Assembly: GCF_000803065.1 (NCBI RefSeq)
Contig: NZ_JSXI01000016.1
Coordinates: forward strand, 186,001 to 250,000
Direction of reading: 5' to 3'
Origin: Sphingomonas sp. ERG5
Lineage (GTDB): Bacteria > Pseudomonadota > Alphaproteobacteria > Sphingomonadales > Sphingomonadaceae
DNA length: 64,000 bases
The notes beneath the pieces are model-generated. The model saw only the letters and a program-made list of their open reading frames with translations. It was not told the DNA's origin and searched no databases. The translations under genes and the position numbers were made by a program. Every line of letters begins with the position of its first letter. Within the stretch, counting starts at the first letter, position 1. Of the stretch, positions 36,793-45,451 are shown piece by piece.

Positions 36793-38097
36793 GTGGCGGT
36801 CATGTTTCATGATACCGCACTCGCCCGCGCCGCAAAGGCCGACCCTCGGCCGAAATCGGCCGTCAGCGCGGGCTGCGGCATGGCTGGCCTCGCCGGCTTG
36901 CTGATCTGGATCGCGCTGGCGCGCCATTACAATATGGATGGCCCTTACGCCGCGCTGGTCAATGTCGCCGCATGCGGCGTGCCGATGGTATTGTGGTCGG
37001 TGCTGGTCGACAAGGTTCACCTCAATCCGACGACCGGTGTCGATTGGTTGTCACCCAGGCCGTGGCGCGAGACGCTCGATATCAGCCTGGCCAAGCTCGC
37101 CGGTTTGTGGGCCACCTGGGCGGCGATCGCGCTGATCTACGCCACCGGGCGATTCTATTGGCAAGGCAATTTCCAATTCGCGATGTGGTGCTTCCAGGTC
37201 GCGGCGCCTGCCTTGTTCATCCTGTCGGTCCCTTATGTGCTGTGGATGGACCGCCGCCTGGTCGAACCGAAAGACGGTGCGTGGGCGCTCGGAGCCTGGT
37301 TGATGGGCCTCAAGGAGCCGGTCGCGAAGGAAGCAATCTATAATCACTTGCGCAGCTGGGCCGTGAAGGGGTTCTTCCTCGCCTTCATGCTCGCGATCGT
37401 GCCGGGTGGTTTTGGCGAATTCATCCGCGGCGATGTCTCGCAGGTGCTGCGCGACCCGGTCGCGCTCGCCAACTGGCTGATCACCTTCATGTTCCTGATG
37501 GACGTCGCGTTCGCGACGGTTGGCTATATCCTCACGTTCCGCGCGCTCGATTCGCATATCCGCAGCGCGACGCCGTACGCCGCCGGCTGGATGAGCGCGC
37601 TGATCTGCTATCCGCCGTTCATCCTGATGGGCGATAATGGACCGCTGGATTATCATCCCGGCACCTCGGAATGGTCGGTCTGGTTCGCCGGGCATCCGAT
37701 CATCCTGACATTGGTCGGTGCGGTGCTGGTCGGGCTGACCGCAATCTATGCCTGGGCGACGATCGCCTTCGGCTTCCGCTTCTCCAACCTGACGCATCGC
37801 GGTATCCTGACGCACGGGCCGTACGCCTTTTCGCGCCACCCCGCCTATCTGTCCAAGAACCTGTTCTGGTGGATCTCGGTCATCCCGTTCCTGACCACCG
37901 GCAGCCTGACCGATGCGGTGCGCGCGACGATCCTGATGGGCGTGGTCAGCGGCATCTATTACTGGCGCGCGCGGACGGAGGAATGGCATCTCGGCCTTGA
38001 CCCGGCCTATCAGGAATATTCCGCCTGGATGGCGCGCAACGGGCTGGTTCCGCGCTTCTTCGCCTGGGTGATGGGCAAGCCGCTGCCGACCAAATAG
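36793..38097 (+). CDS. Multi-pass membrane protein with isoprenylcysteine methyltransferase (ICMT)-like C-terminus
   Basis: 434 residues; GTG 36793 or ATG 36802 may be the start. About ten transmembrane helices. The C-terminal part has the ICMT/PEMT-type signature GPYAFSRHPAYLSKNLFWW, then EEWHLGLDPAYQEYSAWM, which binds S-adenosylmethionine in related enzymes. The N-terminal half (VDKVHLNPTTGVDWL, DVAFATVGYILTFRALDSHIRS) is not in the short ICMT family, so this is a longer relative that may methylate a lipid. Convergent with the ECF42 gene after only 15 bases. Confidence 0.7.
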   Translation: MAVMFHDTALARAAKADPRPKSAVSAGCGMAGLAGLLIWIALARHYNMDGPYAALVNVAACGVPMVLWSVLVDKVHLNPTTGVDWLSPRPWRETLDISLAKLAGLWATWAAIALIYATGRFYWQGNFQFAMWCFQVAAPALFILSVPYVLWMDRRLVEPKDGAWALGAWLMGLKEPVAKEAIYNHLRSWAVKGFFLAFMLAIVPGGFGEFIRGDVSQVLRDPVALANWLITFMFLMDVAFATVGYILTFRALDSHIRSATPYAAGWMSALICYPPFILMGDNGPLDYHPGTSEWSVWFAGHPIILTLVGAVLVGLTAIYAWATIAFGFRFSNLTHRGILTHGPYAFSRHPAYLSKNLFWWISVIPFLTTGSLTDAVRATILMGVVSGIYYWRARTEEWHLGLDPAYQEYSAWMARNGLVPRFFAWVMGKPLPTK

Positions 38098-38112
38098 CGG
38101 TCGGTCCGGGGC

Positions 38113-39372
38113 TCAGGCCAGCGCCGCCGCGCGCTCCGTCATCAACTCCCGCTCGCGCGTGCTGCGCGCCAGATCGGCCGCCCGAAGCAGCGCGGCGCGT
38201 GCTTCCTCGATCCGGCCGAGTTTCGTCAGGAAGTCGCCCCGGACACTGAACAGCAAATGATAGTCATCCAGCCTGCCATCGGCCATGATCTCATCGACCA
38301 GCGCGAGTCCGGTCGCGGGGCCGAACGCCATCGCCCTGGCGACAGCGCGGTTGAGCGCCACCACCGGCGACAGCAGGGTGTCGAGCAGTGCGTCATAATG
38401 CGCCGCGATCCGCCGCCAGTCGGTGGCCTCCGGCGTCAGCGCCCGCGCATGACAGGCGGCGATCGCCGCCTGTAGCGTATAGGGACCGGAAGGGGCGGCG
38501 AACCCCTCGGCGATTGCCAGTGATTTGAGTCCGCGTTGCATCAGGAAGCGATCCCAGCGCGACCGGTCCTGATCGAGCAGCAGCACGGGCGTGCCATCCG
38601 GTGCGATACGCGTGGGCAAGCGCGAAGCCTGCAATTCCATCAGCGCGAGCAAGCCATGCACCTCGGCATCGTCGGGCGTGAGGCCGGCGAGGATCCGGCC
38701 CAGGCGTATCGCCTCTTCGCACAGAGCGGGTCGTGTCCAGCTGTCGTCGGACGCCGGTGAATAGCCTTCGCCAAAGATCAGATAGATTACTTCCAGGACG
38801 GAGGAGAGACGCGCATCGCGCTCGGCGCCGCGCGGGACTTCATAGGCGACCTCCGCCTTGGCCAGCGTTCGCTTGGCGCGCACGATGCGCTGCGCGATGG
38901 TGGATTCGGACGACAGGAACGCGCTGGCGATCTCTTCGGTCGACAATCCGCCGATCAGCCTCAGGGTCAGCGCGACGCGCGCTTCGGTCGCGAGCATGGG
39001 GTGGCAGGCGGTAAAGATCAGCGCGAGCAGTTCGTCGCCAATCTCGTCATCGATCGCCGCTTCGATCTCCGCCTCGACCGATGCGTTCACCGGTTCGAGT
39101 CCATCAGCCAGTTCGCGGTGTTTCTGGTCGATCATGCGCGACCGGCGGAATCCATCGATCGCGCGTCGCTTGCCGGCTGCCATCAGCCACGCGCCTGGAT
39201 TACGCGGTACGCCTTCCTCAGGCCATTGCCGGAGGGCGGCTTCGAGCGCTTCCTGCGCCAGTTCCTCGGCAAGCGAAAGGTCGCGCGTGCTGCGCGCCAG
39301 TCCGGCGATCAGCCTGGCGGATTCGATCCGCCAGACCGTCTCGACCGCTCGCGCTGCATCCGCCATTCCCAT
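38113..39372 (-). CDS. ECF42-type RNA polymerase sigma factor
   Basis: 419 residues. N-terminal sigma regions 2 and 4: AEELAQEALEAALRQWPEEGVPRNPGAWL and LIGGLSTEEIASAFLSSESTIAQRIVRAKRTLA. Then the DUF6596-type, TPR-like C-terminal extension of about 240 residues (VLEVIYLIFGEGYSPASDD, DDYHLLFSVRGDFLTKLGR) that marks ECF42 and can replace an anti-sigma factor. ECF42 genes pair with a YCII/DGPF protein, here immediately upstream and transcribed in the same direction with a 43-base gap. The signal is unknown. Confidence 0.92.
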   Translation of the reverse strand: MGMADAARAVETVWRIESARLIAGLARSTRDLSLAEELAQEALEAALRQWPEEGVPRNPGAWLMAAGKRRAIDGFRRSRMIDQKHRELADGLEPVNASVEAEIEAAIDDEIGDELLALIFTACHPMLATEARVALTLRLIGGLSTEEIASAFLSSESTIAQRIVRAKRTLAKAEVAYEVPRGAERDARLSSVLEVIYLIFGEGYSPASDDSWTRPALCEEAIRLGRILAGLTPDDAEVHGLLALMELQASRLPTRIAPDGTPVLLLDQDRSRWDRFLMQRGLKSLAIAEGFAAPSGPYTLQAAIAACHARALTPEATDWRRIAAHYDALLDTLLSPVVALNRAVARAMAFGPATGLALVDEIMADGRLDDYHLLFSVRGDFLTKLGRIEEARAALLRAADLARSTRERELMTERAAALA

Positions 39373-39415
39373 GCCGCGAGTTTAGACATGGGAACGGCGG
39401 AGGCAACTCAAGGGA

Positions 39416-39853
39416 TCAGGCCTTGGTTTCGCCGTAGCTGCCGGTCTGATCGCGCATCGCCTGTTCGCGTTCCTGCAGTTCGGGCGTGAACGCCTCACCG
39501 AAATCGGCGGGATCGAACACCCGGCGAATCTCGATTTCATGCTGAAGGCCATCCGGGTTCGGCACGCGGCGGATCCATTCGATCGCCTCGTCCATCGACT
39601 TGACCTGCAATAGCCAGAAGCCGGCGATCAATTCCTTGGTCTCGGCAAACGGACCATTGAGCACACTGGTCCTGTCGCCGTCGAACCGGACCCGCGCGCC
39701 CTTTGACGATGGATGCAGGCCTTCGCCGGCCAGCATGACGCCAGCCTTGACCAGTTCCTCGTTAAACGTCGTCATTTCGGTCAGCAGCCGCTCGCTCGGC
39801 ATGACGCCTGCTTCGCTGTCCGCACTGGCTTTGATGATCACCATCACACGCAT
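39416..39853 (-). CDS. YCII/DGPF-domain protein
   Basis: 145 residues from ATG 39853 (GGAG 6 bases upstream). Starts MRVMVIIKASADSEAGVMPS with the YCII fold. NGPFAETKELIAGFWLLQVKSMDEAIEW carries the NGPF/DGPF motif. C-terminus about 110-145 is charged. YCII proteins are dimers thought to have enzymatic or ligand roles. Conserved genomic partner of ECF42 sigma factors, probably co-transcribed with it and part of its regulon. Confidence 0.88.
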   Translation of the reverse strand: MRVMVIIKASADSEAGVMPSERLLTEMTTFNEELVKAGVMLAGEGLHPSSKGARVRFDGDRTSVLNGPFAETKELIAGFWLLQVKSMDEAIEWIRRVPNPDGLQHEIEIRRVFDPADFGEAFTPELQEREQAMRDQTGSYGETKA

Positions 39854-40339
39854 GATTTGCTCCATTCATCACGAGCGACCCCGGGATGTTTCACCCCGTT
39901 GAAGATACACTCTGACGACACGTCGAGCGAGCAATGCGAATATCGACATGGCTTTGCAAAATTTTTTCGGCGCAGCGAAAAAAAGATGACGAAGCGGTTC
40001 CGAGGAGTGGACGGCCCTGCCGAATTGGCGACCTGTTATCGCCTGATTTTCGCGAATATTTTTTCTTGCCTGTCATGTTGGCGATCGGATGCGATTTATA
40101 CGCCCCTTTTCAACAGGTTGATGCAGGTTCACCTGTTATTGAATAACAGGTGAAAAACAGGTCGATAACAGGTGAAGGGAGGGCTTGTTATGGCGTTGAC
40201 AAGCGGCCTGACCGCCGTCGCCAACGGCACGACATTGCTGGTTTTTCATGATGAGAAGGAGCGGCCGGAGTCTGGCGCTCCGTGTGGTGCGATCCTGACC
40301 CCATGCGTGTCGGCGTTGAATCGCGACCTCCTTCCCGCC
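39854..40339. other. 486-base intergenic region upstream of the YCII/ECF42 genes and after gshA
   Basis: Holds an AACAGGT repeat array (described separately) and T/A-rich runs near 39960 (AATTTTTTCGG, GAAAAAAAG) and 40055. A ribosome-site-like GGGAGGG precedes ATG 40190, but the frame that follows runs antisense into gshA and is not supported as a gene. An RNA gene is possible and cannot be judged here. Confidence 0.4.
40031..40176. repeat. AACAGGT repeat array with 27-bp near-palindrome
   Basis: (A)TAACAGGT or its complement appears six times: ACCTGTTATCG at 40031, CAACAGGT at 40111, ACCTGTTATT at 40131, AATAACAGGT at 40142, AAACAGGT at 40156 and GATAACAGGT at 40164. Copies three and four form a perfect inverted repeat with arms of 13 bases around one G (40128-40154). 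No T-run follows, so a terminator is less likely than a protein-binding array. It lies 178-323 bases upstream of the YCII gene. Confidence 0.65.
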
Positions 40340-41731
40340 CTAGAAGCGCATCTCGTCATAGACCTTCGAAACGTCGCCGCCCCAAACGCCGTGATAGCGC
40401 TCGAGCAGCACCTCGGCCGGCACCTTGCCCGATCGTACGATGTCGCGCAGCGGATCGAGGAAGCCCGTCTCGTTGCTGCCCGACGCATCCATCCGCGACC
40501 GCGCGGTCAGGCCGGCATTGGCGATGTCGAGCACTTCTCCGGCAATGTCGCGCAGCGTGCCGCCGCCGGGGATCGGCGCATTCAGCGCCAGCCTGGGCAC
40601 CGCGTCGCGCAGTGCCTGGCGCTCCCCGATCGTCCAGTGCTTGACCACATCCCATGCCGCGTCGAGCGCGGCATTGTCGTAGAGCAAGCCGACCCACAAA
40701 GCGGGCAGGGCGCAGATCTTGTTCCACGGTCCGCCATCGGCGCCGCGCATTTCGAGAAAGGTCTTGAGCCGCACCTCGGGGAAAGCGGTCGACAGATGGT
40801 CGGCCCAGTCATCGACCGTCGGCAACTCGCCCGGCAGGACCGAGAGTTCGCCCTTCAGGAAGTCACGGAAGCTGAGGCCCGCCGCGTCGATATACTTCCC
40901 ATCGCGATAGACGAAATACATCGGCACATCGAGCGCATAGTCGGCGTAGCGTTCGTATCCGAAGCCGTCTTCGAACACGAAGGGCAGCATGCCGGTGCGC
41001 GCCGGGTCGGTGTCCGACCAGATATGGCTGCGGTACGACAGCATGCCGTTGGGCTTGCCCTCGGTGAAGGGCGAATTGGCGAACAGGGCGGTCGCAAGCG
41101 GCTGCAGCGCCAAGCCAACGCGAAACTTCTTCGCCATATCGGCTTCGGTTTCATAGTCGAGATTGACCTGGATGGTGCAGGTGCGGAGCATCATGTCGAG
41201 GCCCATCGACCCGACGCGCGGCATATGCCGCAGCATGATCGCATAGCGGCCCTTGGGCATGATCGGCAGCTCGGCGCGGCTCTTGTCGGGCCACATGCCA
41301 AGGCCGAGGAAACCGATGCCGAACCTGTCGCCGATCGCCTTGACCTGTTCGAGGTGACGGCCGGTTTCGGCGCAGGTCTCGTGCAGATTGTCGAGCGGCG
41401 CCCCCGACAGCTCGAACTGGCCGGCGGGCTCCAGGCTGACGCTGCCGTCCGCACCGCTGAGCGCGATGACCCTGCCACCTTCTTCAAGGGTGCCGCCCTC
41501 CAGCACCGGACGCCAGCCATAATCGGTCAGCGCGTCGAGCAAGTCCTTGATCCCGCCCGGTTCGTCATAGCTTGGCGCGTGATGATCGGAGAGGGAATAG
41601 ACGAACTTCTCATGCTCGGTGCCGATGCGCCAATCCTTGATTGGCTTCTCGCCCTTGGCGAAGCTGGCGACGAGTTGATCGCGGCTCTCGATGACCGCTG
41701 CGTTGCTCTTTGAAACGGTCTTTGTGCTCAT
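40340..41731 (-). CDS. gshA: Glutamate-cysteine ligase, plant/alphaproteobacterial type
   Basis: 463 residues from ATG 41731. First step of glutathione synthesis. Plant-type GCL features: WRIGTEHEKFVYS, GGTLEEGG, VSLEPAGQFELSGAPL, MPKGRYAIMLRHMPRVGSMGLDMMLRTCTIQVNLDY, and RFKTFLEMRGADGG-type RLKTFLEMRGADGG with ALWVGLLYD. Length fits this family rather than the E. coli type. Stands upstream of nothing on its strand except the intergenic array. Cytoplasmic. Confidence 0.95.
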   Translation of the reverse strand: MSTKTVSKSNAAVIESRDQLVASFAKGEKPIKDWRIGTEHEKFVYSLSDHHAPSYDEPGGIKDLLDALTDYGWRPVLEGGTLEEGGRVIALSGADGSVSLEPAGQFELSGAPLDNLHETCAETGRHLEQVKAIGDRFGIGFLGLGMWPDKSRAELPIMPKGRYAIMLRHMPRVGSMGLDMMLRTCTIQVNLDYETEADMAKKFRVGLALQPLATALFANSPFTEGKPNGMLSYRSHIWSDTDPARTGMLPFVFEDGFGYERYADYALDVPMYFVYRDGKYIDAAGLSFRDFLKGELSVLPGELPTVDDWADHLSTAFPEVRLKTFLEMRGADGGPWNKICALPALWVGLLYDNAALDAAWDVVKHWTIGERQALRDAVPRLALNAPIPGGGTLRDIAGEVLDIANAGLTARSRMDASGSNETGFLDPLRDIVRSGKVPAEVLLERYHGVWGGDVSKVYDEMRF

Positions 41732-41779
41732 GGCGCGCATGTAGCGCTGGCAAAGGCCGGACGCTAGTGGGGCGGCTTA

Positions 41780-42520
41780 TTACCAGTCGCCTTTGGCCGC
41801 CATCCACACCGCAATGGCTGCCGCCGCAGCGGTATCCGCGCGCAGGATCCTTGGCCCAAGGCCAATTCCGACGGCATCCGCGACGGCGCGAATCGCCTCG
41901 CGTTCGTCGCTGTCGAATCCACCCTCGGGCCCAACGAGAATCGCCGCCGGCCCGGTCGCATTCCGCATTGCCTCGAACGCCGGCACGCCGCCGGTTTCGT
42001 CGGCGAAGAACAATGTCCGTCCGGCCGGCCAATCGCGCAGCAAAGCCGCCAGCTTGACCGGCTCGGCCAGCTGGGGAATCGCGGTCCGCCCGCATTGCTC
42101 GGCGGCTTCTATCATGTGCGCGCGCAGCCGGTCGAGATTAAGCCGGTCGACCACCGTGCGCCGTGTCGGTACCGGCACGATCCGCGCGACGCCCAGCTCG
42201 CACGCCTTCTCGATCGCCCAGTCGATCCGGCCTTTCTTCAGCGGCGCCATGCACAACCAGAGATCGGGCACCGCCTCGCGCTCGCGCAGGCGTTCGGTCA
42301 CGTCGAGCATCAGGTCGCGCTTGCCGACCGCGCTGGCCACGCCGAGCCATTCGCCGGTCCTGTCGTCGAACAATTTGACCGGATCGCCGACCTTCATGCG
42401 CATGACCGAAGCGAGATAATGCGCTTGCGGCCCGTCGATGCGGATTGGCCCGGGCGCGAGTTCGGCCTCAACGAACAGGCGCGGCGTCGATTGCGGCGGC
42501 CAGGCGGGGGTAGCGGGCAT
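41780..42520 (-). CDS. rsmE: 16S rRNA (uracil1498-N3)-methyltransferase
   Basis: 246 residues. N-terminal PUA-like part (AHYLASVMRMKVGDPVKLFDD), then SPOUT domain with a knot: KKGRIDWAIEKACELGV, PTRRTVVDRLNLDRLRAHMIEAAEQCGRTAIP, ILVGPEGGFDSDEREAI (GPEGG motif) and GLGPRILRADTAAAAAI. Methylates U1498 of 16S rRNA using S-adenosylmethionine. Upstream of gshA in the same direction, with a 48-base gap; rsmE and gshA are commonly adjacent in alphaproteobacteria. Confidence 0.96.
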   Translation of the reverse strand: MPATPAWPPQSTPRLFVEAELAPGPIRIDGPQAHYLASVMRMKVGDPVKLFDDRTGEWLGVASAVGKRDLMLDVTERLREREAVPDLWLCMAPLKKGRIDWAIEKACELGVARIVPVPTRRTVVDRLNLDRLRAHMIEAAEQCGRTAIPQLAEPVKLAALLRDWPAGRTLFFADETGGVPAFEAMRNATGPAAILVGPEGGFDSDEREAIRAVADAVGIGLGPRILRADTAAAAAIAVWMAAKGDW

Positions 42521-42665
42521 GGAGTCGTCCTAGCCATGCTGCGCGGCGCCGTCACCCCATGGATATTGCAAAGGACCAAGCGCCGCTTGCACGGGCAAAA
42601 GCGAAGGTCGGTCGCGCCTGTGTCGGGCGAGGGCTAGAGACGACGGCAAACAAGGGGAGCCGTCC

Positions 42666-43298
42666 ATGCCGACCACCGCCAGCTTGCTCGCTTTTGCTCT
42701 GCTCGCTTTGGGCATGGCCCTGACGCCGGGGCCGAACATGATCTATCTGATTTCGCGTTCGATCGGGCAGGGACCCAAGGCAGGCTTCATTTCGCTTGGC
42801 GGCGTCGCGCTTGGTTTTCTGTTCTACATGCTGTGCGCGGCGTTTGGCATCACCGCGTTCATGATGGCGGTGCCCTTTGCCTATGACGCTTTGCGTATCG
42901 GTGGCGCGCTGTATCTCCTCTATCTTGCCTGGCAGGCGATCCGGCCCGGTGGCCGATCGCCCTTTCAGCTGCGCGACCTGCCGGTCGATGGCCCGCGCCG
43001 CCTGTTCGCCATGGGCTTCGTCACCAATTTGTTGAATCCGAAGATCGCGGTGATGTACCTTTCGCTGCTGCCGCAATTCATCGACCCGCATCGCGGCAGC
43101 GTGCTGGTCCAGTCGCTGGTGCTGGGATCGGTGCAGATCGTGGCGAGCGTCAGCGTCAATGCGATCGTCGCATTGATGGCCGGCTCGATCGCCACCTTCC
43201 TGGCCGGGCGTCCGCGCTGGGCGACCGTGCAGCGCTGGATCATGGCGACAATGCTTGGCGGTCTCGCGGTGCGCATGGCGACTGAGGCGCGGCGATAA
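42666..43298 (+). CDS. LysE/RhtB-family amino acid exporter
   Basis: 210 residues, six transmembrane helices. Family start LLALGMALTPGPNMIYLISRSIGQGPKAG, with the G-x-(3)PGPN-type motif, then LGGVALGFLFYMLCAAFG, ALYLLYLAWQAIRPG and FAMGFVTNLLNPKIAVMYLSLLPQF. Exports amino acids or homoserine lactone-type molecules; substrate unknown. Divergent from rsmE, monocistronic. Confidence 0.9.
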   Translation: MPTTASLLAFALLALGMALTPGPNMIYLISRSIGQGPKAGFISLGGVALGFLFYMLCAAFGITAFMMAVPFAYDALRIGGALYLLYLAWQAIRPGGRSPFQLRDLPVDGPRRLFAMGFVTNLLNPKIAVMYLSLLPQFIDPHRGSVLVQSLVLGSVQIVASVSVNAIVALMAGSIATFLAGRPRWATVQRWIMATMLGGLAVRMATEARR

Positions 43299-43361
43299 CG
43301 AGCGCTTTGAAATCCGCACTGTTCCGATATGATAAGGACTAGTCGATCGCAGGGGGCAAGA

Positions 43362-43781
43362 TTGAAAGCGCCATGTCTCGCAGTCCCGTTGATGCTGGCG
43401 CTGGCCGGCTGTCAGGCGCAGCAAGAGCAAACCGGGTATGCGGCCAGCCAGCCGAACCGTGGCCGCTATGTCGGAATTGGTCTCTACAACGCCGGCCCGC
43501 TCTGGCCCAAGTTGAAGCTTGCCGATCCGCCTAAGGACAAGCCGGTTGACGTGGCCGCTCCGACTCTTGCTGACGACTCGACCATCATCGTGGTGGTCGA
43601 CAGCGAAACCGGGGAAATCCGTCAGTGCGGTGATATGTCGGGTTACTGCGCGCGCTCCAACCCATGGTCGAAGACTGCGCTCGGCGCGCCGGTAAGCCTG
43701 ACCAAACATGCCGCCGATCTGGTGCGTGAGGAGAAGGCGACGGCCGACACGGAAGCCGATCCGTTTCCCAAGGCGCGTTGA
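43362..43781 (+). CDS. Putative lipoprotein of unknown function
   Basis: 139 residues from TTG 43362, which has AGGGGGC 6-7 bases upstream and yields a compact lipoprotein signal (KAPCLAVPLMLALAGCQ, lipobox LAGC). ATG 43329 would add 11 residues. The mature part has two further Cys (RQCGDMSGYCA), which may bond, and a conserved-looking YVGIGLYNAGPLWPKL start. Found between the exporter and ubiA on the same strand. No family recognised. Confidence 0.65.
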   Translation: MKAPCLAVPLMLALAGCQAQQEQTGYAASQPNRGRYVGIGLYNAGPLWPKLKLADPPKDKPVDVAAPTLADDSTIIVVVDSETGEIRQCGDMSGYCARSNPWSKTALGAPVSLTKHAADLVREEKATADTEADPFPKAR

Positions 43782-43828
43782 TCGTGTAAGCCTGTTGCCG
43801 ATCGCGGCGCATGGTCTAGACACGCCGT

Positions 43829-44746
43829 ATGTCTCCCGCCGAACTCACGCCTGACACCGAGCATCGCGGCCTGGTCGGCGCGCTGCCCGCCGCGATCCGG
43901 CCGTTCGCGCTGCTTGCCCGTTTCGACCGGCCGATCGGCTGGTGGCTGCTGTTCTGGCCCGGGGCCTGGGCGGTCGCGCTGGCCGGCGGGGCGATCGCGC
44001 GCTGGGATTTGATCCTGTGGCTGCTGCTCGGCGCGATCGCGATGCGTGGGGCGGGGTGCGTCTATAACGACATTGTCGACCGCGATCTCGACAAGCAGGT
44101 CGCGCGCACGCGCAGCCGGCCGCTGGCAAGTGGTGCGGTGTCGCTCAGGGCGGCCTGGACGTGGCTCGTGCTACTGTGCCTGATCGGGCTCGTCGTGCTG
44201 CTGCAACTCCGCCCTTATGCGGCCGTGGTCGCGGCGCTCAGCCTGGCGCCGGTTGCCGCCTATCCGTTCATGAAGCGCATCACCTGGTGGCCACAGGCCT
44301 GGCTCGGTATCGTCTTCTCCTGGGCGGCTTTGGTCGGCTGGAGCCAGATCGCTGGCATGCTCACCGTGCCGGGCCTATTGCTCTATGCCGGGTCGATCGC
44401 CTGGGTGATCGGCTATGACACGATCTATGCGCTGCAGGATCGCGAGGATGATGCGCTGATCGGGGTGCGGTCCTCCGCGCTGCGCATGGGCACCCGGGTG
44501 CGTCCGGGTGTCGCCGGTTTCTATGCGGTCGCGCTGGCGCTGTGGGGTGGGGCGATCTGGCTGATCCGGCCGGACCTGCTGGCGCTCGCCGCGTTGCTGC
44601 CGGTGGCGCTGCACTTCGCGTGGCAGATCATGACGCTTGACCCAGCCGACGGCGCGGGCGCGTTGCATCGGTTCCGCAGCAATCGGTTTGCAGGGTTGCT
44701 GGTGTTCGGCGCCTGCTTCGTGGTGGGGACGGCATCGACGCTGTGA
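43829..44746 (+). CDS. ubiA: 4-hydroxybenzoate polyprenyltransferase
   Basis: 305 residues, about nine transmembrane helices. Both Asp-rich prenyl-diphosphate motifs are intact: NDIVDRDLDKQVARTRSRPL (NDxxDxxxD) and YALQDREDDALIGVRSSA (DxxxD). Also FDRPIGWWLLFWPGAW. Attaches the polyprenyl chain to 4-hydroxybenzoate in ubiquinone synthesis. Starts 47 bases after the lipoprotein. A hairpin follows. Confidence 0.95.
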   Translation: MSPAELTPDTEHRGLVGALPAAIRPFALLARFDRPIGWWLLFWPGAWAVALAGGAIARWDLILWLLLGAIAMRGAGCVYNDIVDRDLDKQVARTRSRPLASGAVSLRAAWTWLVLLCLIGLVVLLQLRPYAAVVAALSLAPVAAYPFMKRITWWPQAWLGIVFSWAALVGWSQIAGMLTVPGLLLYAGSIAWVIGYDTIYALQDREDDALIGVRSSALRMGTRVRPGVAGFYAVALALWGGAIWLIRPDLLALAALLPVALHFAWQIMTLDPADGAGALHRFRSNRFAGLLVFGACFVVGTASTL

Positions 44747-44793
44747 GCGTGGACGCCCCGGCTGGGGCGATCTCGAATTGACCTGATCCACCA

Positions 44794-44822
44794 CTCCCCG
44801 TTCGTTTCGAACGGAAGGGGAG
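44794..44822. terminator. Hairpin between convergent ubiA and the GFA gene
   Basis: Outer stem CTCCCC / GGGGAG and inner stem TTCG / CGAA separated by a small internal loop. It lies between genes converging from both sides, so it can end either transcript. Confidence 0.55.
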
Positions 44823-44847
44823 AAATTCTGCCTAGTCCGATATCACC

Positions 44848-45198
44848 CTAAAAGCTCGCGCCGTCGATCTTCTTCAGCGTGAGGGTGTCGAGGTCGATCG
44901 ACGGGACGCAGCGTAGATTGATCGCCGCCATGCGTGCGCCGCCGGGTCCGGTGCCGGTCGCGAAGGGCTGGCAGCCACAGGTTTCGCAGAAGCGGTGTTC
45001 GATATTGTGCTTGTTGAACAGCCACTCGCTGGTCACTTCTTCGCCGGCGGTGACGCGGAACTGGTCGATCGGTACGAAGTCCAGCAACAGGCCCTTGCGG
45101 CGGCAATGCGAACAGTTGCAGCTCATCGCGGTGGTCGGCGCATCGCCCTCGACTTCGAACGTCACCGCGCCGCAATGGCAGCTACCGGCATAGGTCAT
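44848..45198 (-). CDS. GFA family zinc-binding protein (glutathione-dependent formaldehyde-activating-like)
   Basis: 116 residues, AGGAG upstream. Zn-binding CxC and CxxC motifs: SCHCGAVTFEVEGD, CNCSHCRRKG, and FCETCGCQPFATG. The family includes Gfa/CENP-V-type proteins; only the founding members are tied to formaldehyde and glutathione, and even that has been questioned. A monocistronic gene convergent with ubiA. Cytoplasmic. Confidence 0.88.
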   Translation of the reverse strand: MTYAGSCHCGAVTFEVEGDAPTTAMSCNCSHCRRKGLLLDFVPIDQFRVTAGEEVTSEWLFNKHNIEHRFCETCGCQPFATGTGPGGARMAAINLRCVPSIDLDTLTLKKIDGASF

Positions 45199-45451
45199 GG
45201 TCCGCTCCTGATGTTTCCGCTATGTTCCGTTGGCTAGCGCGTCTCCGACGACAGGTCAATTGCGGATCCCAACTCTATCCCCGACGATAGCGAATGCGCG
45301 CGGCGGCCAATAAGAGCGGCCGGGCGGGATCATTCCGGTGCCCCGCGAAAGAGCGCGCCGGACCGGCTCGATCTGCCGGACCGGCTTCAAGCTGCGCGCC
45401 GTGGTGCGCGTGGTGGTTGCGCCAACGCTCCCCTCCACCTAAGTCCGCCCG

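Noticed and set aside
40172-41713. 513-codon plus-strand frame, with GGGAGGG before ATG 40190
   Set aside because: All but its first 50 codons are antisense to gshA. The ribosome-like site is suggestive, but no family resemblance was seen in the short unique part.
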